In this document: positions 1 to 10,861 of the stretch, one piece after another
Position numbering within the stretch: the stretch's first letter is position 1
Layout: each line of letters begins with the position of its first letter
Notes under the pieces: model-generated
Databases searched by the model: none
Seen by the model: the letters and a program-made list of their open reading frames with translations, nothing else
Told to the model about the DNA's origin: nothing
Source: Pomacea canaliculata
Taxonomy: Eukaryota; Mollusca; Gastropoda; Architaenioglossa; Ampullariidae
Length of the DNA stretch: 64,000 nt
Direction: 5' to 3'
Assembly: GCF_003073045.1 (NCBI RefSeq)
Contig: NC_037592.1
Location: forward strand, 2,453,371-2,517,370
Program-made: the position numbers and the translations under genes

Positions 1-360
1 CTGAAGGAAACTTTTGTTGATATCCTTTGCTCTTCCTATAATTAAAATTCAAGCTAACATAACAAAAAGGAAAAACAATTGTTTGCTGATACAACATTTA
101 CATGTAAGCCTTCAGATTATAGATGTTGTGAATCTGCCTGCCATCATTATTAAAGTTCCATACTACCGAAATAAAAGGAAACAATATAAAATTCAATGAC
201 ACAAACTTCTAATCCATTCTTCATTTAACTCATGTTCTAAAATCAGCAGAAAGAAACATATAATACATATAATACTTGTAGTACAAATAATACATGCATC
301 TGTATAAAAGTGTGCACGCATGCAAACATGTAAGCGCAAGAACACACACACACTACTTAC

Positions 361-526
361 TTTCTGCTTTGTTGATGAGTGCATTTGTGTCCTGATACTC
401 TGTGGTGGTGGAAATGTTTTCTACCTCTTGTCCCATGTTGTCTACTATGGAGGAAATCAGCTCATCTAATTCCACCTTAGATAGAGACAGCTCATATATC
501 AGCTGTTCAACTGCCTTTTCTGCCAT
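361..526 (-). CDS. 5' coding exon of an unidentified gene (partial)
   Basis: Reading leftwards from an ATG at 526, an open frame of 55 codons plus one base runs to a good donor (GTAAGT starting at 360). The peptide starts MAEKAVEQLIYELSLSK and is acidic and helical, rich in Glu, Leu and Ser, with no signal peptide or membrane segment; it looks like the start of a cytosolic coiled-coil or adaptor protein. I do not recognise the family. The rest of the gene lies off the left edge. It is transcribed away from FLAD1, so the 526-3460 interval probably holds both promoters. The exon call rests on frame openness, codon use and the donor; the identity is open. Confidence 0.5.
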
Positions 527-3374
527 TTTAGTGATACACCTGCCAAACTGTTAAAAGCCTTTAACTGATTTTTTTGTTTGTTCCTTGGTGCGTTACTTGG
601 TTATAAATCTGAAACAGGTAAATGATCAGTTATAACACACAAATACTGATAAAAGACTGTATAAAAATATTTCCACGATATGCCATGCTACAGTATTTCA
701 GAGTTAAAATTGTATTATACGATGGAAACGATAGGCTAATAAGTCTGTGCATATAACTTCTATAAGAAAGTAAACACAAAAAATTCATTATAAATGGTCA
801 ATTGTGTAAAGTACATATTCCATACACAGTGATACACGCACATTCATGCTTATGGTTTTAGGAACACGTTCGGACAAAAGTACATGGTAAAATCTACAAC
901 GAAGTAATTGATATTTTGTTTTGACGCGCCGGACTTACATTTTGAAACTTACTTGCTTACTACTTCAAATATCAACAGTTTGCTGATTCGGTCTTTCTCA
1001 ATCACATCGTCACACCAAGTTTTGTTGCACGAAGAGTAAGCTCCAAAATTTTTTTTTAAATCGATCTACCAATCAATGTCTGTTAGCTCAGGCTTCGGTC
1101 CGACATAAAAAACTAAATGCAATAGTTACTCTTTTGCTTTCTTATGTTTGATCGCTGTAAAGGATCTGTCCACGATTTGCAGTTTGAAACACGGCTTCTC
1201 TCGTTCTCTGCAAGCTTAATAAAACAGCATTACCTCCCTTTGCCGTGTGTATTTAAAAAAAATGTGTTTGTTTGTTTGGAATAATATATGTGTTTACGTA
1301 TTCTCTGATTTGTCAGAAATCTATCTCATGTACTTAGACATCTTTAGAGTGTCTCATGTACCGTGCATAATTTGCTTCCAGCAAATAAACACCATCAACC
1401 AGATCTAAAGAAATTCATAGATATCAACGATAGTGGATATGCGATACCGTATTACGAACTTAAGGAAAATCTAAAAGATAAAAACTTAATTGTAAGAAAT
1501 GTATATTAAGTTTTTATTATGTGTAGATATCCCAAAACTTCCTTCGCGCAGCAATGTTAGTTGCAGACCGTCTACTCAATTTTGCACATGCGTCGATATG
1601 GCAACTTCCTGTTCGTCTGCTATTTTATTTCAGCACGAACTAATATCTCATTATAAGATAAGAAACTATTAGCATCAAATATTATCAAAGCAACCACACA
1701 AACGTTACTTTTTCGAACGAAATAGATACTCAAGCTCAGCTGCCAATTTTAAACAGTCATGCGAGTAAGTTTAGCTACCATTTAAATTTGAAAATTGGCA
1801 TTATATATACCCATAGAACGTATATACAACGGCAAATAAATTGGATTTTTCTCTTGAAACAATCTTTTAAATTAAAAAAGGTCATTATTTATTGTGAACT
1901 TGTATATGTAATGTTAATAGCTACATCGGAGATCATCAATTTGTCTTTTGGGCTTGGGACAATTTAATGACTTTAGTTTTGGGACGAAATGGATATATGT
2001 GGGACCAATTGACTTTAACTGTGGGGAGTAATGTCCGATAACCCCCCCCCCCCAAAAAAAAAAATGTACAGGGGAGGCAAAAATGCGAATGTGGTGACAT
2101 ACTACTACCTCAGACGGAAGGGGAGGTAAAAATGCGAATGAGGTGACAATGAGCTCTTATATGGGACGATATTATGGCTTAGACGATTTGACCACGAACT
2201 TGTATTTCTGGACTCCTTGCAGACGATTCTTTTTTTTTTTTCCTCTCTCTCTCCAGTTTACTACTAAAACGAGGGAGGTGTATACAAAGCTTCCGGTTTA
2301 ATCACATTCATTGTTTAGGCTCGCCGAGACTAACAGCAGAGAACTTCGCAAGAGGCTAAGCGTTGGTCTCGACAGACAGCAGTCCACATATGCATGTCCG
2401 ATTTGACAAAATGACCGGGCCCTCCACCCCTACTCCACCGCCGCATATGTATGTGTGTAAGAGAGAGAGATATTTGTATTCTCTCTCTCACACACACACA
2501 CAATGGTTCGAAGCATGGACGTGTACAAGTTCGTGGTTTGAAGCAAAAATTTCCGAGGTCCGACAGTCTGTCTTCGCCTCCCCGTTAAAGAGCATGACAC
2601 CGGAAATTACCGAGTGACCTCAAAGTTCCATGTATAATTATATTATTGCTAAGTACGAGAGAATCGAAGGTTCCGAAGGTCAACATGCAACTGGGCCAAA
2701 GTTTAGTCACATGAACCTATAGTTTTAGTAGACTTATATTTATGATAAAAATCTAGCCGCATGCAGGCACCACGCATTATTATAGGACACAAGTGTCGAC
2801 TTAACGTAGTTTTGAGACACTTTATCCGTGCAGCGATGACCAGTGCACTTGATAAAAGAGTGACTGCAGGAATTATAAGTAAGTGCTCATGTTCTGTCAC
2901 TGTCACACAGAACAGGCATAATATCAGTTTCTGAATCAAGCCCTGAATTCAGTATGTCAAATAACTTATTAATCCAATATAATATTTCGTGAAAGAGGCA
3001 GTTAAAAAAGATCACATTAATTACAGCATTATTGATACATAATAAAGTAGATAACTGCATGTACATAAAATATGTTCAAATGTAAAGTTAAACAATAGAA
3101 AAACGTCATTTTATGGCGATCAATAATTGATTAGTTCACTATACAAACACCATTCCGAAACAATTTTTTCAGTTTAATATCTATAATTACATCATACTAG
3201 GATTTATTTGAAAAAAATCTTACAAATAGAAAAATATGCAAAAACATTAAATTTTATTCAGTATTTAGTAAATTGCAAGGTTAAAGAAGTAAGTGTAAGA
3301 TCTGTGTGTGTTTTGTGTGCACATGCAAACTCGTGAGAGAGAATCTGCCTTTTCGGCTGTCTTAGAGAATTTAT
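527..3374. other. Intergenic region upstream of FLAD1, with one dispersed repeat
   Basis: No convincing coding exon is visible. It should contain the promoter of the minus-strand gene at 526 and the unlocated first exon and promoter of FLAD1. It holds a C10/A9 homopolymer run near 2041, a pyrimidine-rich tract near 2228-2255, short CT/GA and CA runs near 2460-2505, and a repeat at 2250-2405 that recurs inverted near 43 kb. Confidence 0.5.
2250..2405 (+). repeat. Dispersed repeat, copy 1 (inverted partner at 43030-43200)
   Basis: About 150 bp that match the reverse complement of 43030-43200. Shared blocks include TACTACTAAAACGAGG, ACAAAGCTTCCGG, CTCGCCGAGACTAACAG and GACAGACAGCAGTCCA. The two copies are roughly 80% alike by eye. 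No coding content; the family is unknown. Confidence 0.6.
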
Positions 3375-3463
3375 ATGAATGGTGGTAAAAACTATGCTAA
3401 TAAAGGTGTTTCATTCATTTTCATATCTATATGAAGGATAACCATTTTTGTTGTTGTTGGCAG

Positions 3464-6400
3464 TTGTTGGTGATGAAATATTGAAGGGACAAACAAAAGA
3501 TACAAACTCTTACTTCATCTGTAAACGCTTATTTGCATTGGGAGTTCAAGTCAAAAAGGTGAAGATTGCCAATTAATTTACTGTGTATTTGTGTGTAGTT
3601 GGGGGGAAAGGAGTGTGTGGGGGGCATGGGTGAGGAGAGCAAGAAGAATGAGAGAGGTAAAGGAGAGAGAAATTTTGACTTTTGATAAAAAATACATTCC
3701 TTCATATTTCTTATACTACATCCCATATCAAGAAAGCTTCCAAAATAATACTAAATTTTTTTTTACATCCTTATGCTTTGGTCAGATCTCTGTTGTGGCA
3801 GATGATCTGGAGGAAATCGCAAATGAAGTGGCAGACTTTTCAAAGCGATTTACTCATGTCATAACCTCAGGAGGTGTTGGGCCAACTCATGACGATATGA
3901 CATTTGAAGGTAACTAAACTTTAGTTTCTCTGTTATGGTATTTAGTGGTGATTTTGAAAAGAGAAAATGTGTATTACAAGCTTTTTTATAAAAGTAAATT
4001 TATTGAGACCAATTGTTTACACGATTTAAATGTTCTGCCATCAAAACACAAATTCTTGTAGTTTACCTGAGCTTGTTATATCTTTTTCAAAATTAACAAT
4101 GCATGCTATGATGAGTAGGACATATCCACTGCATTAAGAACAGGCATATCCCAAAAGACATTATGAAAAATTGGCATCTAGAAGGAGAACCACTGGTCAC
4201 CCTTAACTGTGGTAGAAAGATGTCTGGAGGAGCAATATGGGGGCACTTGATCTTAACACTGAGAACTGGGAGAATCTTGCAGCTGACCATTCAAGGTGGA
4301 AAAGTACTCTAGCCCAATATCTTAAGTCAGAGGAGAAGCTATTGAACACTGCAGCTAATAAACAGGCTCATGAAAATGAGCACAGATATTCCACCAACTC
4401 TACAAGTTACAGTACACAGATGTGTCTGCTGTAATAGAGTCTGTTTTTCATGCGTTGATCTCTTCATCCAACTGCAGCAATGAAGCCAAACAGCATTTTT
4501 AGGATGCACTATCCATTGTCAACTCTTCCCAGAGGAGGCCATAATTATGAATGCATGTCAAGTTGTATGAATTTTGCATGGTTCACACTAATTTTTTCAT
4601 TTTGCCTAATTCTACTATAAATTTCTGCTGGATTTTAGCATTTGTTCATGTTGTCTAGAGGTTTATAAAACTATTAATTTTTTTCTTTGACTAAAATTGG
4701 TAGTTCAAGAAAATACAGTATCTAAACCTTACAACTCATATTATCTCAAGCACAAGGGAGTTTTGTATGGTACATGAATATAAGATTTTATTTTTAATGA
4801 GTTTGTTGTTTTGCAGGGGTTGCCAAAGCTTTTGGGTTGGAAACTGTACCCAACCAAGAGCTCGTAGATTTAATACGGAATTACTTTGGATCAGATAACC
4901 TTGACTCAGCAAAAATGAAGATGGCCCAGGTATCTTTAAAAGGAATGTTAAAAGATTTGTGTCAGAATGTTACACAGATATAATGTGGATACATTCTTAA
5001 GTTTTGTTTAAGATAATCCAAAATCACCTTAGCACCACTTCAGGGGAGCTACTAGCATAAGAAGAGGCAGGAACATAGTTGTTAACAAATTTTTAAAAGT
5101 TGCATCTTGATAAAACACTTCCTCAGAAAACTCCACCACAGTTTCATAGATTTTAGAAAGGCATTTGACAGTTTGTGGCATATGATGTGAAAATTCAACA
5201 TTAGTGATCAGTTCCATCTTAATTGGCAATCAACTAGTACTGATCAAGGGATCAAAGATTATGATAATGATGAATACATGTGTCTAGATGATGCAGATAT
5301 GCATTGTGTGTGCATGGACACACATGTAGTTGAATAAGCTTTTTCTTTTGTCAGATCATACATAAAAATAACTCTTTGGTGTGAAACATTTTTGTGGCAT
5401 CCCTGACACTTTCTTTTAATATATATCCTGTAACATAACATACTTGAATAACATTTACCTTACTGAGGTAGCTTTTTGTTTCTGTTCAGTTCCTTTTATT
5501 TGTAAGTAGAGAGTCTGACGAGGAAGTAAGAAATACAAGAAGTTGCCAATTGTCTGAAGGCTATTAACTGGAATTTAATATCCAAGTGATATTTTCAGGT
5601 TCCCTCCACAGCACGTCTTCAATACGGAATCAATAAAACAATGGGCAAGAAAACCAAATATCCATTAGTGAGTGTTGGTAATGTGTATATGTTCCCAGGA
5701 GTTCCATCTTTACTGGAAAATGCTTTTGTGATGCTTGAGGTAAGACAGATTTGCTTCCTGAATAGCAAATTTCAGTTTTCTATGGCAACTTCCATTTCTC
5801 CAATATGGTGTAGTTAGTCTAGTAGCCTAATTGTTTCCAATCCTTCATCCTCCTCCAACCCCCATCCTTCTCCAGATCAGGCATGTTCAAAACTGGTATG
5901 ATTGTGTATTGTGATTAAAATACTTTAACATATTGATAATGTTTATTATTGTCATTGCTTTAGTTTATTCATTATTTTTTCGCAGGAAAGAGTTGGGATT
6001 GCACAAACTCTTTCTTGTGGTGATATAGCCTTTATTGCAGATGTGAGAGGAAGTGTAAGTGGATTATATTAACAATTAACCCTAAACAAATAAAAAAAAA
6101 CAATTCTGTATTTTCTTCTGCATCTTTGTCCCCCATCCCCACCTCTCCAGGAATTGGATAGATGGGAACAAAGGTTCACCAGTTTGACCAGTTGACCCAT
6201 CTGTTCAGATTGGGTACTTCACTGTAGACTGTAGAGGGTTGGAGGCAGCTAGGGTGAGAATATGGGCACTGAACTCAAAAAAGCTGGTCCTTAGAGAGTG
6301 AGAGCTGCAATACTTCACTCTTCTAAGACTGAAAGATTATGAGTCTACCCTATCTTTTTTTTTTTACTCCTGGTCCTGATCACTTTTATAGCTTTGACAT

Positions 6401-6602
6401 CAATGACAAACCCAGCAGTTCCTCACCTACTATACTTCATGATACTTCAGAATAAATTGAAAAAACTAGTATGCAAGGTTTGGGGGAAAACAATAGCTGG
6501 CAGAAGTGTGGTGTAATAGGCAGATAAAATTCCGTGAAACTGTACTAGTTGTCAGTTTCTTCAGCCAATAACTAAACCAACAATAAGATTGAAAGAAAGA
6601 AA

Positions 6603-6672
<70 letters not shown>

Positions 6673-9600
6673 TTTGGGTTTATGTTTGCTCCAGGATATG
6701 TTTAAAGATCCAGACATAACTTTACATACTCAAGAGTTATATGTTAACTGCAATGAGACAAATATAGCATCAGATATTCAGCAAGTTGCAAGTAAATTCC
6801 AGCAGTCTGTTGTCATTGGCTCATATCCTGATTTCCATAACAGGTAAACCACTTTCTTTTCAGTTTTTTTCCCCTCTACTATTATGTAATGTATAATATA
6901 ATAATGCACACATTGTTATATGAAAAACTGTAAACTATTGTAATTCTGAGGTCTTAAAAAAATCATTAGCTTACAATAGGATGCTAGTAATGATAAAAAC
7001 TCTTAATGGAGCTTATTGAAAATTCTAATTCAAAAAGCTTGCTTTTTTTTTTTTTTTTTAACCCGTGAGCAGTGCTCATGTAATGATGTATGTGTTATTG
7101 AATATTTATACAGAACCATGTCATCTAATAATAATAATAACCAACTTTATTTGTCCCAATGGGCAATTTAAATGGGAGGTGTGCTCTGTTTTCAATATAT
7201 ATATAAAGTCAGTGCAATTACAGTGCAGTGGAATATTACCATTAACAAGAGCAATGAGAGATATTTTTATATATATCTATATTTTTCTTGTAGTTACTAC
7301 AAAGTCAAGTTATCTCTGGAATCAACAAGCCAAGAAGACCTTAACAGTGCTTTCAAAGAGTTGACAAAGCTAATGCCATCAGGTATCCTAATTGAGATTT
7401 AAGATTCTCCTGGAAGAAGGCCAACATTTTTCAAAATAATATTTTGTAGGTACCTTACTACTTAATGCCAAGCATGCATATGAAATTAGTATTTATTTTC
7501 TGTTTGATGCTGGGAAAAATGGCCTATAAATGTTTACATTTGTAATTTGTTCATATATTTACAAATAAAATGAATTTGATGACTTATTTTTCTGGCTGGG
7601 GGAAAGGTGGGGACTGTTTTGTGGCTGTTAATATTGCCAGGAATAGTACTGAGGCAAAGGATGCCAGCCATCCTAATCATGTTTCCTGTAATCCATTTTG
7701 ACCTATGAATTTAGCTTTTGTGAGTTTATTATTTATGAGTTTAGCTAAATTAATTTTGTTCATCATCATAAAGATGTATTTTCCTGACCTTTTTGATAAA
7801 CATTATTTCCTGTTTTCTTATTTGTCTTTGTGGCTGATACTGTCTGCAGGAACAATTGTGGAATATGAGAAGGATCCAATAGGCACAGCTGCTGAGCATG
7901 TCTATGACATTGTCTTGTCTGCCCAAGATGATTCCTTTCATCTATCTGTTCGTGAAGCAGTTCAAGTGGTGGAGAAAGCTCTTGACAAGTACAGGTATAA
8001 TCATCAGTGGGATATTTTTGCCATTTTTTCAAGTGATTATACCATCTGTGAAAAGTTGTTGCCATTTTCATTTGAACCAGTGAGCAGTTAGCAGTCCTCA
8101 TGTGCTTACATTGTCTAAAAAATTATCGCTCTTTTCACTCCTGGAATACCTTATTCCAGCATAATAGACAAGGTAAGCAAGGACTGATAATGCACACAAC
8201 CCACGTATGAGATCATCTATAAAGAATCTGCTCCTGACGCTGGTAATCAGCACTGTCACAAATGACTGCTTAGAAAAATTTCATAGCAAATTATTTTGAA
8301 ATCTCAGTTTGCGTGTACATTTGTGATGAGTCAAAAGTTGAAGATATCAAAGGAATTTTTAATGGAAGAATTCTGAAAAGGGAAAGCATTTTTCATTCTA
8401 TTGCTCAGGTGTATTGTGACCAAAATGCATTTTTGATTTCAGGTTAGATGAAATCTGTTTAGGTTTTAATGGAGGGAAAGATTGTACAGCACTACTCCAT
8501 CTGTTTCACGCCATAGTTCAAAGGTAAACAAGTGAGCTGTAATCTTGATTTATGTTTGTGCCTTCCTTACTTTGTAGTTGTTATTCTGTTGACACATTCT
8601 TTAAAACTTTCCTGCAGTGACACTTCCACTAAATGCAGCAAGAACAAATTACAGACTTATTTACGTTGTCTGCTGAAGTAGTAAACCTAATTCTATGGCC
8701 ACAGTCAGTCTAATCTTGTTTCTAACCTAATAATCTTTATTGCATACTTTTAATAAGTGACAGAGCCCTCAAACATGGCATGAAAAAAACCCATAGAGCA
8801 CATGTCGCAAGGCATCAAACAGCTTTGAAGGGTGAATGGACAGCCATATGGTTGAAGCACTGGCATCTGAACCAGCAAGTTTGATACCTGTATGGCACAA
8901 GTGAATTTTCCCCTGTAAACCCATCTGATAGGAATGCATACCCAACTCTATAGTGGATTAGGGAAGATAAAGCAGCAAAAAGGGAAGGAGATGGACATCG
9001 CCCTCACAAAAAACTGGCCTTAGGAAAAGTGTGGTCTCCCCAGCAACCTAAAAAGGTTAGGGGAATGACTTTACCCTATTTTAAAGGGTTTAAAAATTTT
9101 CTTATAAGCTTAGCAAGACTACAAAACCTCTCATTTATTGCATTGTTTCGTCTATATAATCTGCAGAAAGTATCCAGACAACACAAACAAGCTGAAAGCT
9201 TTGTACATTCGAAGCCGACAGCCATTTCCTGAAGTGGAGCTCTTTGTGTCCATGGCATGTCAGAGGTAATTTTTGTATTTGGGCAAGTACAAGTGATGTG
9301 TTGCAGCTTCATCTGCAATCTCTGTCATTTCATGCCCTTCTGTAAAGTTGTCATCACATTAATTTTAAAGAACACTTTCATTCAAGCCTGTTGCTACCTT
9401 CCTCAGTATTATTACTCTGTGTTGGTCTCAGTACTGCTCTTTAAACTTTACAAATCCATCCCACAATAATGGAGTTTGAACCCTTCATTTACTTAAAATG
9501 TTTTATTTCCATGCTCAATTTTAAGCACGATGAATAATTCCTATTCATGCTAAAGCGCACAAGTGAGTGTTGTAGGTCTGTGCTCTCAAACCTCTCCATC

Positions 9601-10861
9601 TAAATTGAACATCACCTTTTCTACTCGTTCAGATCAAAGCTGTCATTCATTTTCTCTACATGTCTTTGTCAGGTACAACCTTGAACTGATTCGTTATGAG
9701 GGCAGGATCAAGGAGAATCTAGCAAGTCTAGCAAAGGGGCATCCTAATATCAAAGCTGTACTTATGGGGACAAGGAAAACAGATCCATATTCAGGTGGTT
9801 TGCTCTTTCTAATGATTAGAACTGTAAAAAAGGGGGCATTATTACCCTTTAATTTAATGATTTGGAAGAAAAATCCATATTCTAATAATTTGCTCTTCCT
9901 GCACCTTTTAGCAACAAGAGCTATTCAGATGACTACTTTCACGTCATTTTCGGGTGACACAAGGGTTACCGCCTATCACCAATAGAGTGAAGATTGGCTG
10001 TCCCGTTCAGCTCTTGTCTCGGGCCAGCTGTTCTTTCTCTGCATGTGACATGTTTACAGGGCTGGCTGTCTTTCTGTGATACAGCATTAATTGCTGGCGC
10101 AGTGTAGGCCACCACCCTTCCCCCATACACTTCTGCATGCATCACCAAGGCTTTTAAATCATGACATCCTAATTTTATAGCCAGGACATTTGCAGCATAT
10201 AGTCTATTTTTTAATAGATGCTCACAATATTTTTAGTCTATTTAACTTTGAAATTGTACTCCATTAGTATCAGTATACCCTCAAGAAGTTAACAATTTAA
10301 ACTGAAACAGTAGATATGTTGTCTGCATGTATGCTTATAATGTCCTCTTTTCTTCCCAGAATATACAACTATATAAGGACCATAAAACATTTGTTTCTGA
10401 AACAGATCACCTGGAAGCATTCTCTATGACTGACTCTGACTGGCCTCAGTTTATGAGAGTTAATCCTCTCATTAAACTGGAACTATGCAGTTGTTTGGAA
10501 ATTTCTGCGCATGCTGAGTTTACCATACTGCAGCTTGTATGACCAGGGGTATGTGCTGATCAGTATTCCATTTTAACATATTTTGGAGGATTAACAAATC
10601 TTGTTCATCTTTTCCCCTATAATGCCATAGGCATTCTTTTTTCCAAAAAAATGTTAATGAACTTAAAATCCTGCACAGAAAAATATTCTTGATAACTCAA
10701 AATTGGGTATATTTGGTGGCAGATATACTTCTTTGGGTAGCATGAACAACACTCACCCCAACCCATCACTGCAGTACTTTGACCAGAATGGCATCATCGC
10801 ATACAAGCCTGCCTATGAACTTGTGGAGGACAGCAGAGAGAGAGATGGCCGCAATGTGTGA
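3464..10861 (+). CDS. FLAD1: FAD synthase (FMN adenylyltransferase), 5' end not located
   Basis: FAD synthase makes FAD from FMN and ATP, the last step of flavin cofactor synthesis. Exons: 3464-3558, 3786-3909, 4817-4929, 5599-5739, 6695-6843, 7294-7382, 7850-7994, 8443-8523, 9167-9265, 9673-9794, 10406-10548 and 10723-10861, all GT-AG with matching phases. About 478 residues align end to end with the human short isoform (about 490). The first part is the molybdopterin-binding-like domain ([28 protein letters not shown]). The second is the PAPS-reductase-type synthase domain ([43 protein letters not shown]). The first exon encoding the few residues before VVGDE was not found; an ATG at 3375 joined through a 79-bp intron is a weak option. 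Exon 10406-10548 carries one extra base near 10471-10480 relative to the conserved frame. LINE and SINE pieces sit in the introns. Product call very sure; 5' end open. Confidence 0.95.
4090..4560 (+). mobile_element. LINE 3' fragment in FLAD1 intron
   Basis: The translation resembles the C-terminal tail of non-LTR retrotransposon ORF2: a basic stretch, then [15 protein letters not shown], then a long helix, and in another frame a CVCCNRVC cysteine motif. Frames change within it, so it is an old, inactive 5'-truncated insertion. It lies in the intron between FLAD1 exons ending at 3909 and starting at 4817, in the same direction as the gene. Confidence 0.6.
5030..5280 (+). mobile_element. LINE reverse-transcriptase fragment in FLAD1 intron
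   Basis: The plus strand at about 5139-5185 reads [16 protein letters not shown], the motif-A block of LINE reverse transcriptases (FxKAFDxxWH). Sequence on either side is weakly alignable and broken. It is a small internal relic, perhaps from the same family as the fragment at 4.1-4.5 kb, whose tail belongs to the other end of the ORF. Confidence 0.55.
6125..6350 (+). mobile_element. Degenerate SINE copy in FLAD1 intron
   Basis: The part around 6245-6310 (GGGCACTGAACTCAAAA, then CTGGTCCTTAGAGAGTGAG) resembles the core of the SINE copies at 8830 and 30160. The head and tail are poorly preserved, so the limits are approximate. Confidence 0.4.
6603..6672 (+). repeat. (GAT)n microsatellite
   Basis: About 23 near-perfect GAT/ATG trinucleotide units, 23 bp upstream of the FLAD1 exon at 6695. 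On the minus strand it reads as poly-His, which is an artefact of the repeat. Confidence 0.95.
8825..9085 (+). mobile_element. tRNA-derived SINE copy in FLAD1 intron
   Basis: A tRNA-like head (CATATGGTTGAAGCACTGG for box A; GTTTGATACC for box B) is followed by the family core GGAGATGGACATCGCCCTCA, a CTGGCCTTAGG block and a tail AACCTAAAAAGGTTAGGGG before a run of T and A. The same order is seen at 30160-30385 (+), 15755-16015 (-) and 46745-46915 (-). Confidence 0.65.
9971..10086 (+). repeat. Dispersed repeat of unknown class, copy 1
   Basis: Matches 30961-31078 in the same orientation. Shared blocks are ATCACCAATAGAGTGAAGATT versus GTCACCAATGCAATGAAGATT (trimmed here to the alignable core), CTGTTCTTTCTC, TATGTGACA/CATGTGACA and GGCTGGTTGT/GGCTGGCTGT. 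It lies in the FLAD1 intron before the exon at 10406. No coding potential. Confidence 0.55.

Noticed and set aside
6466-6717. Open frame with a long poly-His run on the minus strand
   Set aside because: It is the (GAT)n microsatellite read in one frame; flanking residues show no domain.
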